A stretch of DNA of 62,093 nt from Thoreauomyces humboldtii. Taxonomy: Eukaryota; Chytridiomycota; Chytridiomycetes; Spizellomycetales; Powellomycetaceae. Within the stretch, counting starts at the first letter, position 1, and each line of letters opens with the position of its first letter. The DNA is taken from positions 1-62,093 of the forward strand of contig JADGJA010000040.1 of the NCBI GenBank assembly GCA_027596035.1. Reading direction: 5' to 3'. The notes beneath the pieces were generated by a model, which worked only from the letters and a program-made list of their open reading frames with translations, ran no database searches and had not been told where the DNA came from. This document shows positions 22,470 to 33,908 of the stretch, piece after piece. The translations under genes were made by a program, and so were the position numbers.

Positions 22470-25400
22470 ATGCAAAGAGTAACGCTGGTCGACGAATCCA
22501 AAAACAGGCATACACTTGATACAAAGCATGGAACGTTTGTACTCGGCCGAAAAGTTTGGGGTATCACCGAAAAGCGAGTGAGCAGGTCGCAAGGTAGGCC
22601 ACTTCACAATCACAATCGACCGCAAACCAACATCTAACCCAAGTCCTCGCAAGTTCAGATTTCTGTAGACAATGGATCGGCAAGCATCAAAGTAGAGCAG
22701 ACTGGACCAAACGACTCTTGCGTGCGGGTGAATGGGACCGTGCGAGCGTTGAGCGTGGGAAAATCGGCAACGCTGCACAACGGTGACGCACTCTTCCTAC
22801 TGGAGGGATTGCTCTGCTTTGAGGTCGAGATCAGCAACGGTGCTTCAGCCAGCGGTGCCAGTACTCCATACAAGCGTAGTTCAGGCCCCAGTCAGTTGCC
22901 CGCTGCGAAAAAATCTCGCACGTCCGCACAGAAATCGAAGAGACCGGACCTCAAACGAGGACGCAGCTCTGGAGACGACGATGACGAATACGAATCGGAC
23001 TTCGTAGTCTCAGATGATCACGATTCAGGAGAGGACGATGACGACATCGACGATGATGCGGACAGTGGAAGTGATGCGGCCCCAGCCAAACTCCCACAGT
23101 GCCGCTACGGGCCGAGCTGCTATAGAAAGAACCCTAATCATTTCAAGCAGTTTTCCCACCCTTGGCTAAACAAAGCGAGCAGTATTACGGGCAGTAGCAG
23201 AACATCAGGCAATGGAGCGAATACCCCTGCCGCTACCCCGAGGCAGCGCCCACCAAATACACAACCCATATCTCGCAATGTTCCTGATACCCGTAACCCC
23301 CCATCAACTTCATCCTCTCATGTTTCCAAACGTCCCGCTGTCATCGCGAGCCAAAACCATGGCAGCGAAACAGAGTCACCGCCTCCTTCACCTGTTGCAG
23401 TATTGAGCCAGCGCGCTCGCCATCCGGATGATAGCCCTCAATCGCCTGCCTCGGTATCGGCTACGGGACGCAAGCCGCAAAGTGTGGTCGAATCGCCTCT
23501 CATATCGGGCGGAGGGAGCGAGACGGATTCGCCTCCGGGATCTCCAATGGCGAAAGCCACCTCGCCAGGGAGGAGCGCTGCTTCTGAAATAACAAGAAAC
23601 GCATCATTTCCCGCCTTAAACTCCCTAGCTTCAACGTCGGACAGCTTTGCATTACCGCGCAGTCCTGTTCCAGTACGGGAGGAAGGACAGAGCAAGGAAC
23701 TGACATCTGTACATTCAAAGACGACGCAACACAAACCGCAACCGAGTGTAGCCTCGATTTTTGGAGCCAGTACAGCCGCTAAAAAATCTGTTCCGGTGCG
23801 ACCAGAGTCATCACTTTCCCCTATCCGCCCGTCTGCTTCTTTTGTGCTGGTCTTTCCGTCACTAGGCACAGCTGAAGGTCAGATTGAGGTCACAGCAGCT
23901 GCGGCAAGTTTAGGCAAGGTAAGGTTCAAAGAAAGGGTCGTACCGAAGCTCGCACGGCTTACTAAATACCTTTGTAGGCTGTTCGTGACTTTTGCTCGAC
24001 GGCCCAAAACGGAGTGTTTGAGCTCATTTGCGTTGACCAAAGTACCATGATGCTGGAAGCATGCCAGAAGGTGCGTCACTTCAGCGATCGAAGTCGCAAG
24101 AGCCTGCCTCTAAAGTCGCTGTTCAGGTGCTTTGCGATGAGCCTCGCTTCAAAACGAGAATCGGGGATCTCGCCAATCTAGAGCTTCTCAAGGAGCTTGC
24201 AGCAACCCATGTCGTCGTAGAGACATCCTGGAGGTGGAAAACTTGTAGGTGACACTGTACGTGCAACTAATTTTTAGTGGCTCTTCTCAACTCTGGATTG
24301 TTTTTAGCCGCGACTGCTGTTTGTGATAGGTTTCACTCACGCATTGGCAACTCTCTCCTGAATCAAGTCCGCGATTCGCAGCCAGCTCCCGGTCAGGTTG
24401 GCCATGTCTACCCTATCGACGTACCCCTCGATTCGGTCCTCGCCGAAGAAGCAGTCAAGAAGGTGCGAGCAGCTTGGTCGTATCGTCCTGGCGTATAGCA
24501 CGTCTGAAGGTCTTTCTTCATAAACCTAAGGTCTTGTACGTTGTGGCACCTAATTGCAATGTTGCGAGGGCTCGTCCTATATCCCAACCGGAGGCTGCAG
24601 AATCGCTGACCTTGCTTTATGGCAAAGTTATGGCCATGGCTGCCGAAACAGGTACGTAAGCTATGCCATCGGGTTCTGGCGCCATGCTATTTTACTCGGC
24701 GTGCCAGCACAAAGCTTCGGACTGATGATTAAGCGGGGGTTTTCCAAAGCAGCTACCACCCCTGCGAACAAACGCCATAGCCTCCCGTCAGGCAACCATG
24801 CAAATGCTAGCCCCGGTGGCGGTAGAGGCGGGCCTTGGTCAGACGCTCTCAAGCAATATTGTCGGAATCCCGATGCGTACCCGCAGGACGTAGTCTACCA
24901 AGATGGCGGGACCGTAGCGATCAGAGACAAGTTTCCAAAGGTAACGAGACCTGATGCCCGGCATTCTTTACCGGCGCTCATGCATTAAGTCAGGCCAAAC
25001 GCCATTTTCTGGTCATGCCTCGCCTAAGCCATGAACTTCGTGATCTTAAACCGGTCGATGTGGCGGTCCTAGAAAACTTGAGGAAGGTGGCCGGCGATTT
25101 GATCTCCCGAGCCCAACGGGAAGATGCCGCGTTGACCTTTCGAACTGGTTTTCACGCCGTCCCCAGCATGACGTACGCCTGGTCGCTGGAAGCTGATTTC
25201 GGGCTCTCTCGACTAACTGGCCTCTTTTCCGCAGGCAACTTCACATGCATGTAATTTCCCAGGACTTCGACTCGTCAGCTCTTAAAAACAAGAAACACTG
25301 GAACTCTTTCAACACAACATTCTTCAAGGATTACGAAGAGATCGTTGATCTGTTACGCCGTACTGGGGAAGTGAAGGTATGGCGTCCAAAAGTCTTTCCT

Positions 25401-25560
25401 TGGTTAAACTTGAAAACCGACCTTACCGCATCGATGTGCGCAGTTTGACGTAAAGGCTGAGGAAGAGAAGCTAAAGGGTCCATTGGTTTGCCACCGATGC
25501 GGAGAGGAGCAGCGAAACATACCGTCCCTCAAACAACATATCAAGGATTGTAGCAGCTGA
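22470..25560 (+). CDS. FHA-PBZ-macro-like-aprataxin (HIT, zinc finger) fusion: DNA-break repair protein
   Basis: Ten exons join in phase: 22470-22593, 22654-23918, 23978-24070, 24127-24244, 24308-24462, 24531-24651, 24708-24940, 24994-25172, 25235-25376 and 25444-25560 (848 residues). FHA, about residues 1-100: LGRKVWGITEKRVSRSQVQI and VRVNG, the APTX/PNKP/APLF type with SRxQ. A linker with acidic runs leads to a PBZ finger (188-211), CRYGPSCYRKNPNHF then FSHP, which binds poly(ADP-ribose). A long Ser/Pro-rich linker follows. Residues about 465-625 look like a degenerate macro domain (FKTRIGDLANL, THVVVETSW, QVGHVYPIDVP, VLYVVAPN). The HIT domain (about 665-805) has HFLVMPR, GFHAVPSM, QLHMHVISQDFDS and NKKHWNSFNT. 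The C2HC finger is CHRCG...HIKDC. Aprataxin removes 5'-AMP from abortive ligation ends. HIT, FHA and PBZ are secure; macro is probable. Confidence 0.9.
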
Positions 25561-25672
25561 GCGGGCGATACCCACCCAGCGAGGGAATTGCATTTTTCTG
25601 TATCCATCACTTCTATTTGCCGTTTTCGAAACACGATTGCACCGCCTTCAATTTGCCTTCATCTTTCTGTAT

Positions 25673-26590
25673 TCAAATATCCAAGCTCTTTCGTAAAGCA
25701 ATCTTGGCGTTGATTTCAGGGGCCACAGGAAAAACCAGATTCGTCAGCTCCTTGTCGTTTTGCGACAACTCGATGAGCATCAGTTCAAACTCCTCGATGA
25801 GCGGTGTATCCCCGGGATCCGCCCACAGATCCCTTGGTCGTTTCCAATCCCAGTCTTTCCCGCCCTGCATGCCATGGATCCGCTGAAGCTTCCGATGCGC
25901 GCTCACCCTTCCCCGACACGACTGCTCGGACCTTCCCATCAATTTCGAGATCTTCGGCAGCGAGAAGCAGCCCCTCCACATCTGATACAGTTTCTGGTCC
26001 TCTTCCTGCCGCCACGTTCGTCCGGGCTTCACAGGTGGGATGGGATCGACAGCTGCCGGTGGTGTGTCGTGAGCACGCAACGCTGCGACCACGGCGTCAT
26101 ACATCTCGACGCACGCTTCCGGCGTGGTGTCTACTCCGGCATGATCGAAGAACTGTCGGGAGACGTCCCACCAGGGGAGACTCTTGAGCTCCCGGAGACT
26201 GTAGACCAGGACGTGAGCGAGGACCTGCCCGAGCTCGGAGTCCATGTCGATCGGGGCCGGCGCCGTGTATAGAGGATTGATGTTGACCCGGGGGAGTTCG
26301 TTTGGATCCTCGTCCGGTTCTGGTTCTTCGTCTAGTGATGGACGGCGTCGAGCGGGTGGACGTGGTGGGTTTTGCGTCATGTCAGATTCCGTGGATGCGA
26401 TCGTTGCGAGCCCTTGTCGAATCTCGCCGTTGCGACAGCGACGGATGCATGTCGGCATGAGTGGAAGCTGACCTGACCTTGTGGTGAGCACAGTCCGCCC
26501 AAACATGACGCCGGGGATGGCTCGACCAGTGTTGCGAGGAATGAGATTGGTAGCTGCGAATCCTCGCAAGGTTAAGAGATGGGCTAGCAT
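25673..26590 (-). CDS. Myb/SANT-like domain protein
   Basis: A single exon of 305 residues. A Myb/SANT-like helix-turn-helix is seen around residues 193-240: RTWRQEEDQKLYQMW, then LPKISKLMGRSEQSCRGRV, with the spaced tryptophans of the fold. The N-terminal 60 residues are Arg/Ser/Thr-rich with few acids, like a mitochondrial presequence; an acidic DEEPEPDEDPNE stretch follows. It could be a nuclear DNA-binding protein or an organellar one. No closer family was recognised. It is divergent from the CEP83-like gene, and convergent with the FHA-aprataxin gene with only 112 bp between stops. Confidence 0.65.
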   Translation of the reverse strand: MLAHLLTLRGFAATNLIPRNTGRAIPGVMFGRTVLTTRSGQLPLMPTCIRRCRNGEIRQGLATIASTESDMTQNPPRPPARRRPSLDEEPEPDEDPNELPRVNINPLYTAPAPIDMDSELGQVLAHVLVYSLRELKSLPWWDVSRQFFDHAGVDTTPEACVEMYDAVVAALRAHDTPPAAVDPIPPVKPGRTWRQEEDQKLYQMWRGCFSLPKISKLMGRSEQSCRGRVSAHRKLQRIHGMQGGKDWDWKRPRDLWADPGDTPLIEEFELMLIELSQNDKELTNLVFPVAPEINAKIALRKSLDI

Positions 26591-27256
26591 CTTTGCCTGA
26601 GAGGTGATAACTTTCGATGCTGCGCTTCTTGAAACCCTGGGGGCCTCTAAGCGTGGGCTTGCACTTTAAAGCCGTTAACGATCCCCGTGGTTTCTGGGTC
26701 TGGCACCGGGTCGTGGAACGGAAGGCTTTCGCGCTTCGATTACGCAGATTCGGGCCAGCGCCGAAAACCGAGCGATCCCACTTTGGACAAAGCCTGAGTT
26801 CAGTGGCTCCTTAGTATTGTTCCGTTAGCATTGTTCCACGCACAGTGTTCGGGGGATTGCCACGGAGATTGTAAGCGTCGCGCGGTTTTGGACAGCTCTG
26901 CGACCGAACGCACCTGTGCCGCTAACCTGCGCGCGGTGCTCCATCCGTTGCGATGCGCCCGGATCTCTATCTTCTTTGCTGTGGAGAACACTAAGCAAGA
27001 GCAAGGGTACGGATCCTCAGCTGTGCTCCGTACGCTGACGGAGTCGCATGTAAAAGTCAGTCGAAACCATGAACGCCGTGGAGTTCGTAGTTCTGCCTTC
27101 GTAGTAGCTGGCGTGACTGTGCCGAGCGTTCCAAGACGCGTCTTCGCCAACGCGTTTTTCAGAGGCGTTGGGTTTTACACGCTCGAAAAGTCCAAGTGTG
27201 ACTTCACGCTCTCGAGGAACAGGTCTTCGGATCAAGCCCTAGCTTCAGAGAGCAGC
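26591..27256. other. Intergenic promoter region between Myb-like and CEP83-like genes
   Basis: 666 bp between divergent starts. A plus-strand frame (26831-27493) runs through it, but it has no family features and overlaps exon 1 of the coiled-coil gene in another frame, so it is not called. Confidence 0.4.
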
Positions 27257-30084
27257 ATGAGCGATGGAGGGGGTTTAGGAATCGGCGACCTCGATCCGAC
27301 ATCTTCGGTGATCGAAAAGCTAAAGGTCGCTCTCAACCTTGTCGAAACGCTGCGCAGCGAGAACCATGCCTACAAGGACAACTTTGATTGCGTAGGTAGC
27401 ATGAAGTCCGTGAGCCCTTCCGTTTGGCATGGTCTGACGGTTCTTTTGATGCTGTATATAGCTCAAGAACAGCCACGATCGCTTACAGGATAAGCACGCG
27501 GACCTGACCGGTGAATATGAGATTAGTGCAAAGGAGAAGGTATGGCGAGAACGCGCCAGCAGAAGGCGCGGTGGGGAAGGACGGATGGAGGGTTGGAGGG
27601 AGGAGCAAACCAAAATCTCCAGCATGTACCCACACCTTGCGTTCTTTAGGCCGCTTTGGAGGCGCAGAACTCTGAATTGCAAAGCTACTTCAAGACTCAG
27701 CTCGACGAACGTACCCAGGAACTGGAAGCAGCGCGCGCCAGGATTCCGCATCCAAAGTAAGTCTGGAATGAGGGTTGGGTTCTATAGAAGCTTGAGGCAC
27801 ATGTTGACTTACGGACATGGAATAGGGACCTCGAGCTTTTGCGTTTAAAGACTGTGCAAGCTGTCCAGGATCAGAATGAAAAGAGATGGAAGGGGCAGAA
27901 CAAGGTGCGCTCGTTTTAATTGATCCGTGAGAGTTCAGGACCGTCACCAACGCAGATACATCTAGGACGTAGAAAAATACCGCAACTTGTACTACTCCCT
28001 CCGTCAGGACCATGAGCTGGCCAAAGCCGATATCGATCGGGAGGTACTGACCTAAACGGCTCGAGTCAGAGTCATGAGAAGGGAAGTGTTGCGCGTCCGC
28101 AACTCCTGAAACCATATCGATTTCGTGCCCTGTAGCGAGCCCAGCTGAACTCGAAACTGAAAGAAATGGAGGCAAGCTATGGCGAAGAGATGGCAGCTTT
28201 GGAGACCCGCATGCTCGAGCTGCGGACAGCGCTGGGTGCGTAGACTAGCTGTCATGACAGCACTTGAACTCGAGCTTTCATGGGAAGCATATCTAACAAT
28301 CTTGGGCGTAGAAACGACATCTGACACGCGACGTAGTCGCGAGTTACAAAGGGACAACGCGGACCTCCAGCTTAAAGTGTCGAGCATGGTGCAGGAACTT
28401 GAAGAGCTGCGGTAAGGATTTGGCACAGTCCCCCACCTTCAAGCGTGTCGTTTTCTCAACAATTCATTATCGGGAGCTAGAGCCGAGAAAGAGAAGCTCC
28501 GTCTCGACCTGGAACAAGCCTCCCGACTTCACAAACGTACTCTGACCAGCGAAACGGCCCTGTCAAAATCCTTGCAAGCCGAGAAAGATGCTCTCGCAGT
28601 TCGTATCACTGCGCAAGAATCTGAGATGGCTCAAACGTTGCGGACGCTGGATCAACTCACCGAGGCCAATGCAGACCTCACAAAGGAGCTCGATAAGACC
28701 CGAAGTCGCATGGAGGAGGTTTCACATAGATTTAAGTGAGCCACTACCGCGTTAGTCCGGAAGGGTTCATTCGATAGCACTGACAAATCGCGTTCAGAGT
28801 TGAGATGAGCGACACCAAGCTCGCCTCCTTGAAACAGCATGCTGCGCTCGAGAACGTTATCGGTGACCTGACCGAGAAGTTCAACGTTTTAGAAAGGTAG
28901 CGCCCGAGCGCTGATCATAACATTACAATTCTGATTTCTTACTTTCTGCCACTCAGTCAATCGAAGAAGGCTACAGAGACAATTCATGGCCTTCGAGAAC
29001 GCATCACAGGGGCGGAGAAGGATACAATCGAAAAATGCCGGCAAGCCCGCGAGGAAGAATGGGCTGCCCGAGCTCAACTAGAGGCCGCCAAATCAGACGT
29101 ATGAGTGGTTTCAGAGCTCTCCGCTGCGCAGTCGCGCGTATTGTTCCCCATTTGACTTTATGCTTTCATCCAACAGCTCGAAACCCGCCTGTCAAACTTA
29201 ACTCATGATCATCAAGCAACAGCGGCGGCTCATATGGGTGCTCAGAAGGAGCTCCAAACAACACTCACTTCGTCCCAGCGGGCCCTTCGTGAGCTGCAAG
29301 CACAACATGAGCGAGCATCCCACGCTGCCATCGAAGGTCAGGCACAGGTGGAACGTCTCACCTCTCAGATCGCTGAGTTGGAGGGAAAAGTGAAGGACAA
29401 GGAAGCAGGAGAACGGGCTGCGGATGCCCAGAGAGGTGTGGAGGGTGGACTACGGCTTCAAATTGCGACGCTGGAGAAGACTTTGAACGAGTTGCGAGAG
29501 AGGATCGAGCAGGCGAGGGTGCAAATGGAGTCTGACCGTGATGCGTACGCATTTGAATTGGACCGTTTCAAGGTATGAAGGTTTTTGTGCTCATAGGTTA
29601 TCCGTCAGCGGCCTAATTAGGTTATATTGGGTGGCATTATTAGAAATCATGGACTCGCGAAAAGCAGGTTCTGACGCAACGTTTGGACACGGCTCTAGCT
29701 GACCAGATACGCCACAGCGACAAAGTTGTGGAACTTGAAGATCTTCTGTCAAAGGTGCGGAATGGGAGAAGTTTTCCATGTTGTCCAAGGGATATTAAGA
29801 GTTCTTTCTCCGTTACAGTCGCAGGAGCTTTACAAACAGAAAACACAGGGGATGAAGGCCAGGGCCAAGGAGTACAAAGATGAAATCGCTCGGCTACGGC
29901 GCTGTCTGGACATTCAAACGCGGCGAGCGGATGCCGTTGCAAGAGAGGTATTGTGATGCCTGTATTGTATACATTAGGATAGAAGAGTTTGCTGACAGTT
30001 CATTCTGTTGTACAGATCAATCAACGCCAAACAGATTTCCTCGGTCTCTTGAGAAATGAAGGAATCGTTGAGGCTTCGGCCTGA
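27257..30084 (+). CDS. Long coiled-coil protein, probable CEP83 (CCDC41) homologue
   Basis: About 14 short exons with phase-consistent introns assemble into roughly 626 residues, nearly all predicted coiled coil. Family-like features: SVIEKLKVALNLVETLRSEN at the N-terminus, HADLTGEYEISAKEK, ARIPHPKDLELLRLKTVQA and DVEKYRNLYYSLRQDHE. These fit the N-terminal half of CEP83, a centriole distal-appendage protein needed to dock basal bodies. Exon 1 is 27257-27391 and the last exon ends ...LLRNEGIVEASA. Coiled coils are easily confused, so other centrosomal proteins remain possible; the PHPKDLELLRLK-type block is the main reason for the name. If right, it implies a flagellated life stage. Confidence 0.6.
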
Positions 30085-30266
30085 TAGTAACCCATTACGG
30101 ATGAGCAGTTACAACTCTAATTGTTACGCCCTTCAGGCTCAGACTACCAGATTGCAATGTTACGCCGTTTCTGGTCGCTGATCACTTCCGCCACCCGCGC
30201 TGTCTAAACGAGGCGCGAACACCCTCATTCAGATGTGTAAAGTCGAAGGTGATGTATCGTTTCAGA

Positions 30267-31688
30267 TCAACACAAGCTAGCCTTGCGCGCGATCTTAAGG
30301 ACATCCGAAACCATGCCAAACGCGGTGACAGCAGCTCCAGCTCCGGCACCTTGTATAATGAGAGGACTGGGGAAAATCTTTGTGGTGAACGCAACAACAT
30401 TATCGCTGCCAGTGAGCGAAGCAAACGGGTGCGAGGCAGGGTACCTGAAAATCAGACACCGATGAGCTAGTCCGTCTGGTAGTAGGGTACCTGGCATGGT
30501 CGCTACGTACTTTCCAAGTTTGACAGAGCTCTCTCCCTTGGGGTCAATAACCCCGACATAGCGAAGTACACAGCCCTCATCCAGTGCCTCATTATTGAGC
30601 TTCGCAAAGTGTGCATCAGTCTTCGATAGCTCCTCCATGAATGCCGCAGCGGAAGCTGCACCGCGAAGCGATTCTGGAACGATATTCTCCTTATGAAGCG
30701 TGCTGATGTCGAGCTTGAGTCCTGCTGCGCGACCTAGAATGACAACCTTTCGGGCAACGTCCATCCCGTTTAGGTCATCGCGAGGGTCTGGCTCCTAAAA
30801 CCTCCAAGGAGACTATCAGAACTGGCTGCAAACCGTCAACAGATGCTCCTCTTATTGACAGTGTACCGTAAAGCCATTCTCCTTGGCTACCGTAACAATA
30901 GATGAAAAGGAAGGTGCCGATTCGGACTTGGACAGTGTCGAGAAGTTGTTGAAGACGTATGACAACGTTCCGGACAAGACGCCCTCAATGCGGACGATCT
31001 CATCCTTTGTTTCGACAAGATCTTTGAGTGTGCTCAGGATGGGAAGCCCTGCTCTGGGAAACATTATCGATGTCAGTAAAAGCTAAGCTGAGCCATATCC
31101 CAATTTTATGCTCAATCGAACTTCGAAGTGGATTGCCTTACACGGGGCGGCCTCAGTAAGGTTGCCGTTTCCCCCCTGGGACTCATACCCTCCTTTCCTT
31201 CCTTTCGAAACGCAGCTGCAACCTGAATCCTGCAGGCGAGGCCAAATACCGGCGTACCCGTTGCCCACTCACCCAACAGTGCTTTCGTGATACACGTCAA
31301 CCCGGCCTTCCTTTGCAGCTTGTTTGAGATCGTCCCACAGTTCTTGTGTTCCACTGAAAGCTTTCTTGTTCGGAGTGACCACGTTGAGGCCGCTTCTGAG
31401 CCACGATGGATAGTTTGAGGCAACGGCTTCCGAGCTGGTGCAGTCTACGATGACGCACGGCCGGAGGGATGCGGCGTGGCTGGCGAGAGCTGCGAGATCG
31501 GGCTTGAGTGAAGCCGAGGCAAGGAGCTTGGGCCAATCATTTGGGGACAGAGCTGTCTGCGAAAGTAGCATGGATCTCGAGTTGGAAATGGCGACGATGG
31601 AAAAGAGATGCGGGGAAAGTGAGAGCTGACGGATGAACTCTGAGCCCACGGCTCCAGGTCCGACGACGGCTATGTTGAGTGGTGGCAT
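30267..31688 (-). CDS. HOM6: Homoserine dehydrogenase
   Basis: NAD(P)-dependent reduction of aspartate semialdehyde to homoserine, on the route to methionine and threonine; cytosolic. Exons 31688-31273, 31053-30867, 30794-30511 and 30444-30267 give 354 residues, the fungal size. The nucleotide-binding motif is VVGPGAVGSEF. Further: NVVTPNKKAFSG, HESTVGAGLPILSTL, GVLSGTLSYVFN, the signature EPDPRDDLNGMDVARK, and LGKYPASHPFASLTGSDN. There is no aspartokinase fusion. The third intron (66 nt, 30445-30510) is in frame and stop-free, so its retention would insert 22 residues. The gene is divergent from RTT109 (191 bp between starts). Confidence 0.96.
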
Positions 31689-31879
31689 GATGTTCTGAAG
31701 TCGTATGTACTGTGCGATGGGCAACCTTCGTGGGAAACCCCGTTCTTGATCAGTCAATCTCCCTTGTCATCGTTAGGGCTTTTCGCATATGTGGAAGAGC
31801 CCTAACCGTGCTGAATCAACCGAACAACTTCCCGCGACGTTCTTACACGAAGAAACGGAAGGCCAGAAGACCAACAGAC
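31689..31879. promoter_or_regulatory. Shared divergent promoter of HOM6 and RTT109
   Basis: 191 bp between the two start codons; inferred from arrangement. The RTT109 frame is open through it, which is ignored. Confidence 0.35.
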
Positions 31880-33172
31880 ATGGCCGAGCCTTTGTCCGTC
31901 GCCATTACAGCAGCACTGGATGCGCTCGGGAAGACGTCCTCCAATGGTGTTCCTTTGTTGGCTGGCATAGACCCATCTGGGGCAACGGGATTCCACCTAC
32001 TCGTCATTTCAACCCTCGTCACCCCGCACACCTCGCCACATCCTGGAGCACTCAGCACCCGCACGGACCGGCTGATTCTGCTTTCCCAGCCTCGATCCAT
32101 AGATGAATCGTATTGTTCCACTTCATCCGACGTTCTGGTCTTTGCAATGTCCGTCTCGGAATACGTCGTCCAGCGTCCTTCCGGCATCCACGAGCTACTC
32201 ATCCACATAGGCAAGATCGACACAACAGGACACGCCGCGCGCACCTCCACCACCACCTTTATCGCTCGATCAGTCGTGACAGGCTACTTATCTCACATCT
32301 ATCATACTGCCACCGCCGACATGAAGAAGACTGTTCACGTCTTCGCACGCGCGCAACCCGTGTATCTCTTTCCCTCATTTGTCGACAACTCCTCTAAACG
32401 CGTCCTATCAGATACGGCCCTACTGACATGGTGGGCAAAGACGCTAAGCGTTCTACCATCCTCATCGCGATGCTACTACGTCCCTAACGAGACCGCTCGG
32501 TCCGTTCCCTCCGCGTTGCGCACTGCGACAAAGGAAGGCTGGACCTGGGGACTGGGACATCCACAGAAGACCCGCGCGGAGGATGTCCTCCCTCGCTTTC
32601 CGGACGATCCCATCGGGAAGACGATGAGGGAGCATTGCGGGCCAAACAGTACCGTTGAGGAGATCATGGAGGTCGTGGGATTGACGGGAGAGTGCAGTGG
32701 AAGGGCATCCGGCCTCTTCTCCGTCGTGTTGGAGCCGAGCGCTGCGGTCACGGATGATGGTAGTGATGCCGATGCGATGCCGGCTGCAGACTCCTCGCGA
32801 GCCGCCTACGATGCGGTGGAAAGAGCCCTCATGGGAGGCGACTATGGATCCCTGGAGAAGGCACGAGCTGCGACCGACAAGGTGCTGGCTGCTCTGCAGG
32901 AAGCAAAGGAATCCGGAGGTCGGGTGTATCGAGTACCGGTACCGCTGAAGGTCCCGCCAGGACCTGTCGAAGCTATCGCTCGACCTTCGGGACTGGTGCC
33001 TATGGACGGCAATGTACCGGAAGTCATCAAGGACGGAGCGTCGCCGATACCGAGTTTGGGTCGGGGCTTGATCAAACGAAAAGCAGTAGCCGTCGCGGCA
33101 CCACCTTCGAACGCAATTCAAAACCTCGTCAAGCGGAAAAAGACGTCAGAATCCAAGGCGACCGTGCCATAG
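31880..33172 (+). CDS. RTT109: Histone acetyltransferase RTT109 (KAT11)
   Basis: A fungal acetyltransferase that modifies histone H3 Lys56 (and Lys9/27) with Asf1 or Vps75, supporting replication-coupled chromatin assembly. Single exon, 430 residues from ATG-GCC-GAG. The frame is open further upstream (to 31712) but lacks support. Family features: an N-terminal catalytic-domain block around GIHELLIHIGKIDTTGH, the long-helix region SVVTGYLSHIY, the core motif VHVFARAQPVYLFPSF, and TALLTWWAKTL. The C-terminal basic stretch LIKRKAVAVAAP and VKRKKT resembles the NLS-like tail of Rtt109. No introns were seen. Confidence 0.9.
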   Translation: MAEPLSVAITAALDALGKTSSNGVPLLAGIDPSGATGFHLLVISTLVTPHTSPHPGALSTRTDRLILLSQPRSIDESYCSTSSDVLVFAMSVSEYVVQRPSGIHELLIHIGKIDTTGHAARTSTTTFIARSVVTGYLSHIYHTATADMKKTVHVFARAQPVYLFPSFVDNSSKRVLSDTALLTWWAKTLSVLPSSSRCYYVPNETARSVPSALRTATKEGWTWGLGHPQKTRAEDVLPRFPDDPIGKTMREHCGPNSTVEEIMEVVGLTGECSGRASGLFSVVLEPSAAVTDDGSDADAMPAADSSRAAYDAVERALMGGDYGSLEKARAATDKVLAALQEAKESGGRVYRVPVPLKVPPGPVEAIARPSGLVPMDGNVPEVIKDGASPIPSLGRGLIKRKAVAVAAPPSNAIQNLVKRKKTSESKATVP

Positions 33173-33453
33173 CAAAAATCGATCCCGCGTACAGATTCAT
33201 TCCCCATACTTTTCTTCTTACTCGTGCGTTAGTGGCTTATGCTAGAAGCTGTGGGCTAGCCTCGTATTAGATTACACGGCCTTTGTCGCGCCATTTTTGT
33301 CTGCCGAAAGCAGCGTTTCCCCTGGAAAAATCCGTTTTCTTTCCTCAGCGTCCCATGTCGACATTCCGCACCTGAGCATCTTCCTGCGTTGCCCTCAGCA
33401 CAAAACCCTTCTCCGTTGCACCCGCTATCTCCGCCATCGCTCGATCCCATACA
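33173..33453. other. Short intergenic, nothing recognised
   Basis: RTT109 3' flank and upstream region of the small mitochondrial gene. Confidence 0.4.
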
Positions 33454-33908
33454 ATGCGTTTCCTCCGTACAGCATCCCACCTCTCAGCCAGAGCTCTCCG
33501 TCGCGCAAAGCCCGCAGCCGCACTACGAGCACGCACAACTCCATCCCTGTCCTCCGCTTCGTCTTCCTCCTCCTTCCTCTCTTCGGACCCATCCTCTCGC
33601 CTCTTCTCCAGCATCCAGCAGCAGGCCGCCGCTATGCACGGGTCCATTGGCCCAACCCCTACCGTTGCTGAGGCTTTGAGGACAAAGGAGACGGAGAACA
33701 CTCAGGCGAATCCTGGTTCCGCTGGTCTCCTCGCTGCTGTCGAGGAGGCAGACGACGAAGAATCTCATTGGTGAGTGGAGGGACAGAACAAAAACAAGGA
33801 GGCGTGTTTTTGCTAAAGAATGTATTTTTGGTTGATCATAGTAATTCACGCGGCGGCCTTTACCGCGTTCAGAAGGTCGTCGTTGAGGATGCATGGACGG
33901 ATACATAA
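33454..33908 (+). CDS. Small protein with mitochondrial presequence, family unknown
   Basis: Exons 33454-33770 and 33842-33908 (intron GTGAGT...ATAG, 71 nt) give 127 residues. The first 60 residues are Arg/Ser/Ala-rich without acids (MRFLRTASHLSARALRRAKP), a strong matrix-targeting presequence. The mature part is short and partly acidic (LLAAVEEADDEESH), ending NSRGGLYRVQKVVVEDAW. Splicing replaces a premature stop in the unspliced frame with a natural C-terminus, which supports the intron. I do not recognise the family. Confidence 0.6.

Noticed and set aside
24071..24084. A 14-nt GT...AG stretch that could be taken as an intron of the FHA-aprataxin gene
   Set aside because: Far too short to splice. 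The 56-nt intron 24071-24126 gives a phase-correct, family-like protein.
24245..24277. 33-nt intron alternative in the macro-like region
   Set aside because: Shorter than the others here. The acceptor at 24307 gives 63 nt and the same frame, fitting the local norm.
25173..25240. Loss of the first HIT histidine (TQLHMHV instead of SHVHLHV) as evidence of an inactive aprataxin
   Set aside because: The middle and last His of the HxHxH core remain, and Gln at the first position may be tolerated in the family, so inactivity is not supported.
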